A stretch of 64,000 nucleotides of DNA from Siphonodentalium dalli. Taxonomy: Eukaryota; Mollusca; Scaphopoda; Gadilida; Siphonodentaliidae. Where the stretch lies: positions 181,014,011 to 181,078,010 of the forward strand of contig CP136064.1 in assembly GCA_032622095.1 (NCBI GenBank). Reading direction: 5' to 3'. The translations under genes and the position numbers were made by a program. Position 1 is the first letter of the stretch. Every line of letters starts with the position of its first letter. The notes under the pieces were generated by a model. The model saw only the letters and a list, made by a program, of their open reading frames with translations, was not told where the DNA came from and made no database searches. Shown here piece by piece: positions 33,897 to 45,665 of this stretch.

Positions 33897-34425
33897 TAAT
33901 TTTTCCGTCATCTATATACATGTTGCACATCTCCAATATGTGGGAAGCAATACTCTTAAGTTTCAAATATCTACGATCAAAACTGTAGGAGGAGTTGATT
34001 ACACCATGATGGTACCCTCAGTCAAAAAGGGTTAATAAATCCATCAAAAAAAAAAAATTCCGTCCTCTATATACATGTTGCACATCTTCAATATATGGGC
34101 AACAATATTATGAAGTTTCACATCTCTAGGAAGAAATCTGTAGGAGGAGTTGATTACACCATGAAGGTTCCATCATACTGAAAATTATAAAAAATGTTTC
34201 CGTCCTCTATATACATGTTGCACATCTTCAATATATGGGCAACAATATTCTGAAGTTTCAAATCTCTGGGATGAAATCAGTAGGAGGAGATGATTACACC
34301 ATGAAGGTACTCAAAAATGTGATGGACGGACAGACGAATGGAAGGACAGATGGACGGACGATGGACGAGGAGTGATGACTATAGCTCCACTGGAGACTTC
34401 GTCTCAGGTGAGCTAAAAAGCCCTC
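33897..34425. repeat. About 148-bp tandem repeat, three copies, with GACGGAC tail
   Basis: CCGTC(A/C)TCTATATACATGTTG recurs at about 33905, 34052 and 34199, each followed by CACATCT, GTAGGAGGAG(T/A)TGATTACACC and AAGGT(A/T)CC. Ends with GGACGGACAGACGAATGG and TAGCTCCACTGGAGACTTC as in family F. Confidence 0.85.
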
Positions 34426-34468
34426 CCATGTTTGTGTGCAAAATGAGCAAATCCGCCTAACTAAAACA

Positions 34469-37400
34469 CATACCGCTATACTTAAAGTAATTGACCATCT
34501 ATAACGCGGTGTCACCCCGTTAATACCGCAGTATGATACCGCGGTATCCCCAATACCGTGGTACTGATACTGCTTATTAACGCTTCAACACTGCGCATAC
34601 CGCGGTGACACCACGATGCATGCGGTCACGGTTCGCGGTGATTTTAACGGACAATTTGCGCGGAAAAAAACAAAGGACACTGAAGAAATCTTCATTTATT
34701 GTGGTTATTTTATTTACTTACATGTATTATTGACGATGATGTTTTTTTGCCAATAGTGATTTGTCCATGTGTATAATATGCTTTTGCCAATAGTGATTTA
34801 TTTATGTGTCTGAGTCATCAAAAACTATCTCTTGAGTGGAATTTTTTTTCTCGTCTCCGTATAACCAATAGATATTGATAGACGGTAACGTCTTCCTTAG
34901 AAAATCCGATATATCCGACCTAATTTAGTTTTTACCCTCGACTCTGTTTATTGTCGTTGAACTTTATAGGATTTATTTTTATTTTACGATTTGAAACATC
35001 GTGCATGTATACATGTTGACCCATCGACGTATGCATGCATATAGACATACATGTAGGTCCATGATAAACCTACATGAGAATGCATAGCAGTTTTAGTTGC
35101 GATGCAGGGTACAGGTAGGTAAGAATTATCCAAAAAAGTGACCCAAATAATAGTGCGGGTGGGGAAACAACAATTCTTACCGATATTCCCAACTTTATCA
35201 ATCTTCAATGCAATTTGATTTATTTTGTGTGGTTTTATTGGCATTATTAAAACAGAAATATATGGTGCCAATAACGAGACCGGCAGAAAAGAATTACTAT
35301 TCTTGTGAGCAGGTTGTGCGATGCCTAATAATGAGATAACCCTGACGATATCATGCGCGAACGTCATGGAAACACGGCTTAATTGGAACCAGATTCGTCT
35401 ACTTTTACAGGCACACGGGGAGGTCGTGTATGGTTATTTATAAGTGAGATAATCCTGATGATTATGACGACACATACGCGTCCTGTTATAAAGACATGTG
35501 GGATGGGAACAGTCTGTATGCATCTGCTACATGTATATAGATAGATTGTTTACAGACTTTCATTTTTAGAAAATGTAGGCGCGCATAGTCTCGCTCGCTG
35601 GGTTTTGGGCCCAGGCGCGCAGTTTCTATCAAGATAAAATAAACAGCGGATTGCCGGAAACACATTCATAAATGCTGTGTAAATTGAATTACCGGTAGTT
35701 ACATGTAACTCACGATCGATGTCCAGTGAATCTCTTTGATGGTTTAACACTGCTTAATCCACTGTCCATAAGCACAAGTGAATGTCACACACTATGTTTT
35801 ATATTGTACATGCTCCTATATTAATTGTAATTCATAATTATTAATAAAAAATAAATTTAATACTCCGATTCCATGCTGACAGAATAATATCAACATCTCC
35901 CGGCCACGTGGTCTCGCTTTGATTTTCCAGAAATTTATGTGACGTCATAAGCCATACATATAAATCATTCAAATGTATTTTTAGCTTAAACAAATCATCC
36001 AGACAGATAGTGCATTCGACACAGTGTGACCTCAAATAATTTACTGGTGTCGGTGATCAAACATCGGGCGGGTTGATTGACACCGCACTGTGAATGGAAA
36101 GTTGTGGAATTGGTAACTAGGTCGCGGCACCTTTGTTCTCGCGACACATCATACAGGCATTCTCGCAACGCGGTTATAAATGGAAAATGGGACACATTAT
36201 TAACCAATCTCGTCTGGGTAGACACTGAAAATAGCGTTATCAGATTCGGCCAACTTCGCTCTCTGTATTTGGCCTAGGTGCGCAATCGATCGCTCGCTGG
36301 TTTTCAATTTCAGGCGCGCGATGGTGCGCAAGAGCGATCGCGTGCCTCATAAATGAAAGTCTGTGTTTATTGCCGTAATATGTCAACATGGAAATTTGAC
36401 AAATGTGGACGCTTACAATTTGACATTTATAAGAAGCAAACAAAAACATAAGCACGTGGTTGAACACAATTTGACAATATGACCCACGATGACGTCATCA
36501 ATGGAACTTCCCCAAACACTAAACGATAAACACGTCACAAAAATGTCACGTGGGCTTGTTCTGAATGCGACAGGTCGTCATGGTAATCTTCAGCAGGGCT
36601 GAGTGCAACACGACGTGAACATACGTTACCGGTACTTTGAAGTTGCCGACATCGGCTATCAAATTGTAAACTACACCCATCGCCTGGTGTCCGGGCACTG
36701 AGGTGTCTTCCAACACATACCTGCCCTTGAAATAATTTCACCACGCACCAAGTTATGACGGAACGTTTTTTAAAAATATTTTTATTCAATAAAGTGAGAT
36801 GGACATTCTAAGGCAGCGATTGGCAATGACACGAAGTCGTGGAAATCACAGTGATTCTCCTTTTATCTGTGGAATTTAATAAGATCCTTAATTAAGGCTT
36901 ATATACGTATTGTTTTAACTTTCGGTGTGACAACCCAGCCAGCAGGAGTCGTCATTTAATTAATAGATATTATACCAATGCCGTGAATCATGCGTCAAAA
37001 ACACGAACATTGCACTTGTATTAAAGAAAATATAAACTCGCATTTATAAACACATGGGACGATATACTTATTTTTTTTTATAGATGATTTTCCAATATCA
37101 TCATATTTCTCTTGCTATTCCACATAGTTCAAATCATTTTGGATTTATTTCGTCCCCCCCGCTCCGATTTTCAGAAACAAACCACGAATAAAGCATGTGA
37201 TTGACTATCCTACGACATTTCCAGCTACAATTTTTACGTACACACGACTGCGATTACGTCGCAAGTGGAGGTTATCAAGGATACGCCACGATTTCGCATC
37301 TAAAATCAAACGGTGCTTGGTACTATTTTTTGACTTGCGACATTGTCGTCAGCATGCGCAATCCCAACTATCGGTTACTTCCGGCCTCGACAGAAATCTT

Positions 37401-37656
37401 TCCACTTACGATTGAATCGTTGTTGTCTGAACGTTCACAAATGCATCCCTTCAAAGAGTTCCATGAAAATCACCGCAGTATTCAAAACATTTATCGCGGT
37501 GCCCGCTATCAGACCGCGGTATCCTTACCGCCCGATACCGTAACTCCACCGCTGTGACCGTCTCGATACCGCTACCGTTTATTACCGGTATCACCGCGGT
37601 CATGAACGGGGTATCACCCCGTTTTTCTGGTCAATTACTTTGAGAATAGCGGTATG
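34469..37656. mobile_element. 3.2-kb TIR element with CCGCGGT-rich ends
   Basis: The left end CATACCGCTATACTTAAAG then TAATTGACCA is repeated inverted at the right end (TCAATTACTTTGAGAATAGC then GGTATG). Both subterminal zones are packed with ACCGCGGTA-type palindromes (34500-34630 and 37495-37620), the usual layout of transposase-binding subterminal repeats. No transposase is seen, and an 811-bp element is nested inside. Flanking duplication not clear. It lies in the KSR intron between exons 4 and 5. Confidence 0.75.
35553..36363. mobile_element. Nested TIR element, 811 bp
   Basis: Ends CAGACTTTCATTT and the inverse AAATGAAAGTCTG, with GGCGCGC and GCGATCGC blocks inside each end. TGTTTA flanks both sides (35547-35552, 36364-36369), a 6-bp duplication. 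A rearranged inverse copy lies at 42600-42965. No coding frame. Confidence 0.75.
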
Positions 37657-37861
37657 CACAATGAGAGATTACAGATGGAGCAGGAACTGAGTGATTAGCC
37701 AGAAAAACTGCTGCCAAGTTGGACGTGAATTACAAGAACTTAACATTGAAATCGCTCAATTCACGTGGTTTTCTAATAAATGATCCAGTGATTTTGTTGT
37801 TTCCATTGATGTAGAATCATAGATACAAGAATGAGTATTCAATATAATAAATTTCATTCAA

Positions 37862-38070
37862 CTAACCCTTCCATGACTGGAGCTTCCTGAAATTTTGCAA
37901 AAACCCTGTGCCAATGCATTCTCTTATAAATGCGAGTCGAGAAGAGAATACATTGGTCTAACAATATTTACCTTGACCTTGACAGCCAGTGCATTCTCTT
38001 TTATATACAAGGCTCCCTATGGGAGACTTGCATATTAAGAGAATGCACTAACACAGGATCAATAATGCCA
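37862..38070. mobile_element. Family A MITE, left part
   Basis: CTAACCCTTCCATGACTGG (TTAA changed to CTAA), then two copies of the GCATTCTCTTATA palindrome. The right TTAA end is not found. Confidence 0.7.
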
Positions 38071-39085
38071 TCTTTTGGGTTCCAGCCCCTTCCGATCCCA
38101 CAAAAATTTGAATTTATAAAAACGCTGTATAAAATTTCACCAAAAATCATTGTTTCAAGTAAAATGGAACCATCTTTGGTATCAAATGTGTTTATTGTTT
38201 TGATCTGCCTGAAATGTGTAGAACTGAGGTGTTTTAGACAAAATTACTCAAGATGGCTTGCAAAATTGCAACCAAATTTGAAAAAAAGTTGAATTTTCAA
38301 ATATATCCCGAACATTATTCTCTGCTATTCCGAAAAGATAGGAAAATTGTGACTCACTTGGTTATTAAACATGTTACTTAATCAACTGACAATTAAGTTG
38401 CCATTTCTGGTTGTCCCAGTGCCTTATGAGGCATGACACTTTAATTTTAAAGGATGCAGTATGGAATTGTGCTGAAAACTTCTTTTGATATTCTGGCCAT
38501 GTTTTTGAAAGGAAATGGGCAGAACGTCGAAACGGAACTGAGAGGGACCATACCATGTGGCAACTAGGGCTCCAATTATTCATTGTGATTTCATTGCATC
38601 GTGATTTTTTCTATGCATCGCGATTGTCTGTTGTGATTTATCACGATTTATGAAAAGCATATATTTTCATCAAAAACTAATCATATGCTCTAGATCTGGC
38701 AACAATAAAGTATTGAGTTTGTCAACATTTATTTCCCAAAGGGATATATCAATTTCATGTTAAATGAGAAAGATACAGTAGATTAATTTACACTTCCTGA
38801 TTGCATGGGCAACTTGAAGATGAAGAACTCTTTTTACTCTTTTGTAAAAGAAATGAAATTCGGAGAATTAACTTGGCAGCAAAGCTAAGTTACTTAGTAG
38901 ATATTGTTCGCATCTCCCAAAATTTTGCAGAATCTGAAAAAATAATAAAAAAGGATGCTTAATCCAGACACAATATGTGAGACTGGACTTATAGGTGAAT
39001 TTTCATCATCACCACCAAGTTGATCCTCCATGATGTCACTGCAACCTTACTATCATATATTTTATGTTTATGACAGACACCATTG
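38071..39085. other. Intron sequence; possible hAT-like end fragment
   Basis: TAGGGCTCCAATTATTC at about 38566 followed by repeated CATCG(T/C)GATT and TTATCACGATTTATGA resembles a hAT-type end with subterminal repeats. No partner end was found. The rest is unremarkable AT-rich intron. Confidence 0.3.
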
Positions 39086-39237
39086 TACAGTAATGCCCTA
39101 AATAATCGACTCCTTAACCACAGCAGGACTGAGAGCTTTCCGATGAATGGCAACAAGCTATATTTACAACTAAATCCTGAAAAATTACCCATAATTCTGC
39201 TGTGGTTAAGGAGTCGATTATTTATGGCATTACTGTA
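39086..39237. mobile_element. Palindromic TA-flanked MITE (family C)
   Basis: TACAGTAATGCCCTAAATAA ... inverse GGCATTACTGTA. Nearly the whole element folds back: CGACTCCTTAACCACAGCAG on one arm and CTGCTGTGGTTAAGGAGTCG on the other. TA at both ends fits Tc1/mariner-like insertion. Lies 43 bp from the donor end of KSR exon 4. Confidence 0.85.
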
Positions 39238-39279
39238 TTTTGTTAGCTTCAAATAAATCAACAAGACAATGTGACCTAC

Positions 39280-39374
39280 CTTCCCGATACTGGTCAATAG
39301 CATAAGCAACATATTCTGGTGGTATAGAGCAAGAAGCAGGAACTTTATTAGCACAGTCCTTGTGACATTTATAC
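39280..39374 (-). CDS. KSR: KSR exon 4: second half of C1 zinc finger
   Basis: The exon is 95 nt: one nucleotide finishing the Arg, 31 codons, then one G. It encodes YKCHKDCANKVPASC, completing the C1 signature Cx4Hx2Cx7C (His 75, Cys 78, Cys 86). After the finger it continues with PPEYVAYAIDQYRE, which I cannot align to vertebrate KSR and which is probably lineage-specific. Acceptor CTTCAG, donor GTAGG. Palindromic family C MITEs lie on both sides, 43 bp from the donor end (39086-39237) and 85 bp from the acceptor end (39459-39676). Confidence 0.95.
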
Positions 39375-39458
39375 CTGAAGTTATAAACGTGAGACCCAAT
39401 TCAATGAATGTTTCTGAAACAACGAACATTTATCATTCTTTGTTGATTTGCAATGGTG

Positions 39459-39676
39459 TACAGTAATGCTCGAAATAATCGACTCCTTAACCACAGCAGA
39501 ATTATGGGTAACTTTTCAGGATTTTGTCGGAAAAACTGGCTTGTTGCCGTTCATCGGAAAGCTCTCATCGAGAGCTTTCCGATGAATGGCAACAAGCCAT
39601 ATTTCCAACTAAATCCTGTAAAGTTACCCATAATTCTGCTGTGGTTAAGGAGTTGATTATTTAGAGCATTACTGTA
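39459..39676. mobile_element. Palindromic TA-flanked MITE (family C)
   Basis: Full foldback of about 100-bp arms meeting at GAGAGCTTTCCGATGAATGG and its inverse. TA ends. Lies 85 bp from the acceptor side of KSR exon 4, so that exon has this family on both sides. Confidence 0.88.
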
Positions 39677-39689
39677 TTTCAGGACAAGG

Positions 39690-40109
39690 CAAGCCTGAAA
39701 ATAGCGTGTCTGTCCTTTGCAGAATGAGATCCACAGAGTGTGAGTTTAGTTATTCTATCATGACGATAGCATCACCTCATACTTGAACACCATTCTGCTT
39801 ATGCCTCAGCTGCAAAGGGAGACCTAGGATCAGACTGAAGTTCCCCAGTTGAAGTTGGGGATGTTCACCCATTAGTCACCTCGATTAATATGCATTTTAT
39901 CTTCTGAAAATTAGGGGATATAGAAACTTCCCAGAAGGGAAAAAGTAACTAAAAACAATGTTAATTTGAGACTATAAATACTTCCCAGAAGATGATGCCT
40001 AAGCAGAATGAGGTCCCCAGAGGGTGAATTTGGTAATGATAGCCCGCTGTGCAGGCGACGTCGCTAAATTCACCCTCTGCAAAGACAGACACACTATTTA
40101 CAGACTTGA
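39690..40109. mobile_element. Family B MITE
   Basis: Starts CAAGCCTGAAAATAGCG, ends CTATTTACAGACTTG; double-hairpin layout with the usual middle. The right hairpin lost one arm part (ends at CACCCTCTGCAAAGACAG). No target duplication visible. Confidence 0.8.
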
Positions 40110-40460
40110 TTATTGAGATATCTTCACAGCTGGACAGAGAACCACTATTTGCAGATAAGTAAACAATGATGTCTCTAAAATACAAAACACAAACAACATC
40201 ATCGGCCCCTTTTTTGAAATTACTCTTGGTGAACGTCCAAACCAAATTTCACTCAGATCAGTTGACCCATGGCTGAGATACTCATGTAGACAGACAGGTA
40301 AATAAAGATAGATAACTCTAAAATGGACAACACAAACAAGGTAACTTGGACCTCTTTTGAAGAAGTCCCGATCACGAATAGACAGACAAAGTCATTATTC
40401 AAAGAAACTTAACTCATTCCTGTTTATTATAAAACTGAGTCAATGATGAATTAAATTGCC

Positions 40461-40934
40461 TTAACCCTTTCGGTGCCAGGTCCGATTTTTGTATCAACCC
40501 ATATACCCTGTGCCAATACATTCTCTTATATATGCGAGTCGACCATAGGTCGCGTCGCCTCGCATATATAAGAGAATGCATTGGCCTAACAATTTTTCAT
40601 CATTTGTTATTATTTTTTACAATTTTTTACAATTTTAATAATTTTTTCTTGTATTCTTTAACAGACTTATTTTGTAGGTTTAGTGCCAGGGAATCTCACG
40701 TTTTTCATGGGCATCAAAATTATTACTATGAATACTTGGTGATAGTTTTGAGTTATAACATGCCCCTAAGGTTTTATCCAGTTTGTTTTTAAATTCGCTA
40801 TAGCATGCTTAAGCATACCAAAAAAAAACAAAAAAAATCTATAAAGAAATTTTTTTTTTAAATTTTTTTTTAAGGGCCGTTACAGACCGTAAATTAGGGC
40901 CGATTTGATCGGCCCCTGGCACTGAAAGGGTTAA
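40461..40934. mobile_element. TTAA-bounded element with a different terminus but the family A cassette
   Basis: TTAACCCTTTCGGTGCCAGG at the left and the inverse CCTGGCACTGAAAGGGTTAA at the right, so 474 bp with TTAA at each end. Inside is the GCGAGTCGACC palindrome cassette and then CAATTTTTTACAATTTTAAT, also found in the 3013-6193 element. Piggybac-like by ends. Confidence 0.85.
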
Positions 40935-41868
40935 ACATAATAAAGCCTGAAGTTGCACATTCATATTAATTTCCATAGATTACTGGTTGCTTTTGGCATT
41001 TCTGTGAATGATAATCAACTAAATTAGGGTCTGTCACAATGGTAGGTACAAAAGCATTTCAGCCTGTCATATTATTTTCACAAGGTAAGTAATAAATAAC
41101 CTAATAATAATTACACCTACTTTCATTTTCGCTTATATGTGTGCATCTGATTGGACAAGATGCTTAGAAACACTTGGTAACGACAATCTCAATCAGCTGA
41201 AGGAATGTCATTTCCCACATCACAACACGCAGAGTACCGTAACTTTAAAAATTGGGCGACCTTTCATGACGTCATTTTGTATGCACGTCCATAATTACCA
41301 TACTGCGAAACCAATTAATGAATAAGACTGATCAGTGAAACTGTGACATGCGTTAATTTAATTGGGGACAAAGGAATGTTATATAACTATTATCCTATTA
41401 ATATTTCTTCAGCTTCATTCCAATACTAATGATCATGAGAGCATAAAATGTGAACATTATAGAGTTTGTTTAGATTTCGAATTTAGTTAACGGACACCGC
41501 AGTCGGGAAGTTCGGCAACAGAGCTTCGGAATTTCTATCGACTCTGGGTGTGTTACGAAAATTGGTGTATATATCGTATAATCATGTGAATTTTACACCA
41601 GCAAGTAAAGTAAAATAGTTTACGTTGTAGTGTCTTATTTTTGTTTATTTTATCATTGGAAACAGATCGAAGTGTTTGTAGTTAATGAACTTCTGGTCGG
41701 TAATTGTCAATTTCTACTAATAAGTATCAGCCCGTCATTCGGATTCAGCAATCTCACAATGGAAAATCATATTTTTCAATGATTTTTTTTAGTGAAATAA
41801 AAATTGGATAGCCGAAAAATAAAGTTTCGTAGCATAATTATAAGTAATCAACATAATTTTTGATGCAT
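40935..41868. other. Intron sequence, nothing recognised
   Basis: AT-rich KSR intron with no recognised repeat or gene. Confidence 0.5.
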
Positions 41869-41965
41869 CTCTGGGCGTATAGAAGTGTCAAACAAAATGC
41901 ATGGCATAATTCAGCTTTGCGAAGTGATACAGTATGTATCTGTCACTTCTATACGCACAGATATA
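41869..41965. repeat. Inverted repeat, 18-bp arms
   Basis: TCTGGGCGTATAGAAGTG at the left and CACTTCTATACGCACAGA at the right, about 60-bp loop. Possibly the ends of a very short MITE. Not seen elsewhere in full. Confidence 0.55.
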
Positions 41966-42204
41966 TTCAATGTGAAACATCTCAGAAGCATAAAAACATA
42001 GAATTACTCTATATATTGCCATCCAAATACATTTATTAAGAAAGATCGCCATATAACAAGTTTGTGGATATTTCATATTTAAAAAAAAATAATTTATTAT
42101 TGGTGGAAAGGGTTTAATTTTCGCATTTTTTTATTTTTAAAGTGCAATTTTAAAGTGCAATGCATTGAAAACGGCATTGTTTATTAGATTTGTCAAAAAC
42201 TTAC

Positions 42205-42285
42205 CGGCAGAATTTGCATATTTTGCCTCGTATTACAGACTTTCTGCAATAATCACAGGTTCCAAATGTTAACTTTGAAATGAAT
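42205..42285 (-). CDS. KSR: KSR exon 3: first half of C1 zinc finger
   Basis: The exon is 81 nt: one nucleotide finishing the Arg of HRF, 26 codons, then CG of a split Arg. It encodes FISKLTFGTCDYCRKS and then GKICKFC, giving the two CxxC pairs of a C1 domain (Cys 54/57 and 67/70) nine residues apart, as in vertebrate KSR. The first His to the first Cys spacing is 10 residues, one shorter than in human KSR. In KSR the C1 domain helps membrane recruitment and is of the atypical class that does not bind phorbol ester. Donor GTAAG, acceptor TTTCAG. Confidence 0.95.
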
Positions 42286-42599
42286 CTGAAATGAACAGAA
42301 TATTAATCAGTCAGAGTGTTAGCTGCGAATATTGATTACTCCACATATAATCAATCAATTAATCATCTATTGATGAAATGACTATCTTGTCTGCTGAGTC
42401 ACAGCAAATTAATGTGAAATTATTAGCGAGAACACAATGCCAACACAAGTCACAAACCAATACTTAACACAACTCTGGACATCCTGTGAATATGCACAAA
42501 AATTAGAAATGAATTTAAAAAAACTTAAAGTTAAACAGGAGTCACACTTGCAAGATCTATAGAAACTGAAATAACATAAAAAATCATTTTTTTATTAAT

Positions 42600-42965
42600 G
42601 TGTCCCATTTTCCGTTTTATTACCGCGTTGCGAGAATGCCTGTGTGATGTGTCGCGAGATCAAAGGTGTATTAAATTGATTCTTTATTAATAATTATGAA
42701 TTACAATTAGTATAGGAGCATGTACTATATAAAACATAGTGTGGAACATTCACTTGTGCTTATGGATAGTGGATTAAGCAGTGTTAAATCATCAAAGAGA
42801 TTCACTGGACATCGATCGTGAGTTAACTAATTCAATTTACGTGGCATTTATGAATGTATTTCCGGCAATCCGCTGTTTATTTTATCTTGATAGAAACTGC
42901 GCGCCTGGGCCCAAACCAGCGAGCGAGACTATGCGCGCCTTCATTTTCTAAAAATGAAAGTCTGA
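42600..42965. mobile_element. Rearranged inverse copy of the 35553-36363 element
   Basis: The right end AAAATGAAAGTCTG, GCGCGCCTGGGCCC and CATCAAAGAGATTCACTGG match the left half of 35553-36363 inverted. The left part GCGTTGCGAGAATGCCTG matches its 36120-36175 stretch, so about 270 bases are deleted between. Lies about 315 bp from KSR exon 3. Confidence 0.75.
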
Positions 42966-43168
42966 ATGCCTGATATTTAATGTGAAATTACTACTAGGAA
43001 TCTGTATATATGTTGCCAAAATTTTAATTATGACAAGTTTAGTAAATAGTAAGTGATTTTGTCCCAAATGTCATAGAGATACCATCTTCATGATTTTTAA
43101 TGTTTTTTTGTTTGTTTATTTTCTGGTCTGAGAAATAGAAAATTTTAATTGTTTAGCATATTACCCAC

Positions 43169-43238
43169 CTATGACTAATTTGATGCATCATTTTCACACC
43201 ATACGGCGACTTAGGAGACTTGGGCACAGTTAGCGTGT
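43169..43238 (-). CDS. KSR: KSR exon 2: Ser/Pro-Lys segment leading into the C1 domain
   Basis: The exon is 70 nt: two nucleotides finishing the split Asn codon, 22 codons, then AG of a split Arg. The translation has TLTVPKSPKSPYG followed by HQISH. The last His (residue 43), with the Arg-Phe that follows, corresponds to the HRF that opens the KSR C1 finger and is the first zinc ligand. The acceptor is TTTTCAG and the donor is GTGGGT, a weaker but acceptable donor. Two SP dipeptides follow Lys and could be proline-directed phosphorylation sites; that is inference only. The intron upstream is the largest in the window (about 12 kb). A TTAA-bounded MITE lies 86 bp away (43324-43583). Confidence 0.85.
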
Positions 43239-43323
43239 CTGAAAATAAAAAAAATATGAATGACAAAAATACTTCATATAAATTAAATAGCCATAGGCGA
43301 GTCTTTGGACACACTTAATTGGC

Positions 43324-43583
43324 TTAACCCTTCCATGACTGGAGCTTCCTGAAATTTGTTCGAAAACCCTGTGATAATGGTTTCTCTCATATATGCGAGT
43401 CTCTCATAGGGAGCCTTAATATATAAGATAATAAATTGGCCTAACAATACTTACATTGACCTTGTAAGCCAGTGAATTCTCTTACATATATGCAAGGCTC
43501 CCTATTGGAGGCTCTCATATAAAAGAGAATGCATTGGCACATGATATTTAATGCTGCACAGCCCCCATTCATGAAAGGGTTAA
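43324..43583. mobile_element. TTAA-bounded foldback MITE (family A)
   Basis: TTAACCCTTCCATGACTGG ... CATGAAAGGGTTAA, two copies of the GAATTCTCTTA/TATATGCGAG cassette, 260 bp. Lies 86 bp from KSR exon 2. Confidence 0.85.
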
Positions 43584-43919
43584 ATAGGTTGATAAGATTA
43601 GATTCGCACCCTTACTTCTCAGCTAGCAAACCAAGTTTCCTTTATGCCTGCACCTGTGATTATTGGTCATGCCAAATGGTACCAAATGAAGAGGCATGCT
43701 TTGATATAATTAATACATTCAACTTCCTGGTCTGATCCATTATTTTCATTTGTGACCGACTATTATCAATCAAACTTAGTGACACTAGGGCAGCATGTGG
43801 TCTCTGGGGAAAGAGTCAATTTTCAGGCGCTTTAGTGCAGAATAAGGGTACATTCTCATCTATGGACATGCCTTCATCTAGATGCAACGACTTTTTTAAG
43901 GTCGAACTGCTACATTTAA

Positions 43920-44070
43920 GAAATGGATGTTGATTTGCTTGCGTTCCATAGAGTATGGATGCAAGTTGGTTTGACATTTTGTGTGGAACGCGAAAGCATT
44001 CCACACATAAAAATGTCATACCAAATTGCATCCTTACTCTATGGAACGCAACAAAATCAACATCCATTAA
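43920..44070. repeat. Long foldback, about 70-bp arms
   Basis: AATGGATGTTGATTTGCTTG and GCGTTCCATAGAGTATGGAT on the left arm reappear inverted as ATCCTTACTCTATGGAACGC and AAAATCAACATCCATT on the right. Centre GTGGAACGCGAAAGCATTCC. A MITE or recent inverted duplication; followed by the repeat shared with 11170-11395. Confidence 0.85.
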
Positions 44071-44084
44071 TTATACTTACACTA

Positions 44085-44275
44085 ATCGAGTCAACAGGCA
44101 GATTAGAAGAGCATTAAGTGCCCATTTCCAACGTTATTCTCGTGACTTGATGCAAGTTGCGTCTACACATAAATGGATGTAAGTTGGGGTCAGCGGGCAA
44201 TGTCATGTGACATAATTTTGACCAACCAACTTCCTGCATTCATGTTCCACAACGCGATTGCATTTGTGAGTGTAA
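44085..44275. repeat. Dispersed repeat related to 11170-11395
   Basis: TTAAGTGCCCATTTCCAAC, TGCAAGTTGCGTCTACAC, CATGTGACATAA and CCTGCATTCATGTTCCAC match 11170-11395 in order. Possibly one element together with the 43920-44070 foldback. Confidence 0.55.
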
Positions 44276-44441
44276 ATATAACAATGACTCAGTTCAATTG
44301 CTTCTCTCTCTGGTGACAGGCATTTCTTACTTTCTCAAGGGCAGTTTGACCACTATCAACTCTTTACTAATCAGGAGTCATGTTGTGGTGGCCATTGGCC
44401 AGATTTTCTAAAAACGATCGGCCGATCACGATCGGCAGATG

Positions 44442-44653
44442 TTAACCCATCCCTTGGCGATAAAAAATTAATATGATCGGATAAATGAGAGTTTTGGTGT
44501 TGAATTATAGAGTATACTGTTATGTACTATTATAGACAAATGTACATAACACAAATTATTGGAATTTATGGGTCACTGGTATTTATATAAGAGAATGCAC
44601 TGGTACAGGATCTGTAATGCTAAACCGCCACAGCCAGCAAGCCCATGGGTTAA
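44442..44653. mobile_element. TTAA-bounded element with half of the family A cassette
   Basis: TTAACCCATCCCTTGGCG at the left and AAGCCCATGGGTTAA at the right; AAGAGAATGCACTGGTACAG (right arm of the cassette) inside. 212 bp. Confidence 0.6.
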
Positions 44654-45029
44654 GAGAGTCCAATTTAAGTTTACAATAATAATGTGTCCTAGTATACAGA
44701 TAAGCAACCTCACCACTGACCCATTAATATCAATTATATAGCAGAGCTGTCAAAATATCACAGGAATTGTTTATGTTGAACACTGACCTCTCTATTAAAC
44801 CAATAACAATTATAATGATATCAGACCATCTGAAGATATAATTCTGCAGCAGAGATGTCTACTGTTAATATCATGTGATGTTTATTGTTGAATATTTATT
44901 TTAAATTAGATACCATAGCCTTCTTTATCAGATTATTTGCACATTGGCATAAGAGACATCAGAAAATAATATAGCCTTATCAATAGCTAAGTAGTCCAAA
45001 GGCAATTGGTGAATTGGTTTTAATGTTGC

Positions 45030-45593
45030 TCCAAACAGATTTACCAGTACATAACACAAGATTTTGGACCGATTTAATCAAATTTTGTGTGGTGATTTGG
45101 GGTACCCTTGGCTGAGTTATAATGGTGTTAGTTTTTCAAATTTATTTAACTTAAAAACTTTTTAATTATTTAAAAAAATTAAAGGGACACATTGGAAATC
45201 TTTTTATCAACTTTTATCATAATCATCAATATCTAAATGAAAACAAATGACAATGTCAATGACATTTTTTTTATTATTATTATAAAAGTTAAAAGAATTT
45301 TTTTTTTTAAATCGATTCTTTTTTTCTCGAAAAAGGGTCATAACTCCTTTAAAATTAATCGGATCAAACCCATATTCGAACTTGATCTGTATTTTGTGCT
45401 GTGAAACTCACATACCAAAAAATGTTTGAGTTATGGCAGAATGCGTGAATTCTAAGTTGAAAAAGGGCCATAACTCTGTAACAAAATCTCGGATCAAACC
45501 CAAATTCGAACTCGATCTGAGAAACCCATATACAAAATTTGGTTTCGATTGGATAGAAAATGTTTGAGTTATCGCATTACTCGTAAAGTGTCT

Positions 45594-45624
<31 letters not shown>

Positions 45625-45665
45625 GTCGGACGAACGACGAGTGGTCAATCCGGGCAACGACACTA
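45030..45665. repeat. TAACTCTG family units with GACAGACAGAC tail
   Basis: Units of about 150 bp with GGGCCATAACTCTG, CGGATCAAACCC(A)AATTCGAAC and TTTGAGTTAT(G/C)GC, then GGACAGACAGACAGACAGAC and a short foldback ACTATGTTTACCATACTATG. Same broad family as 6240-6700. Confidence 0.75.

Noticed and set aside
37197-37557. 118-codon plus-strand frame in the CCGCGG-rich element
   Set aside because: Overlaps the subterminal repeat zone, other frames are open too, and no similarity to a transposase was seen.
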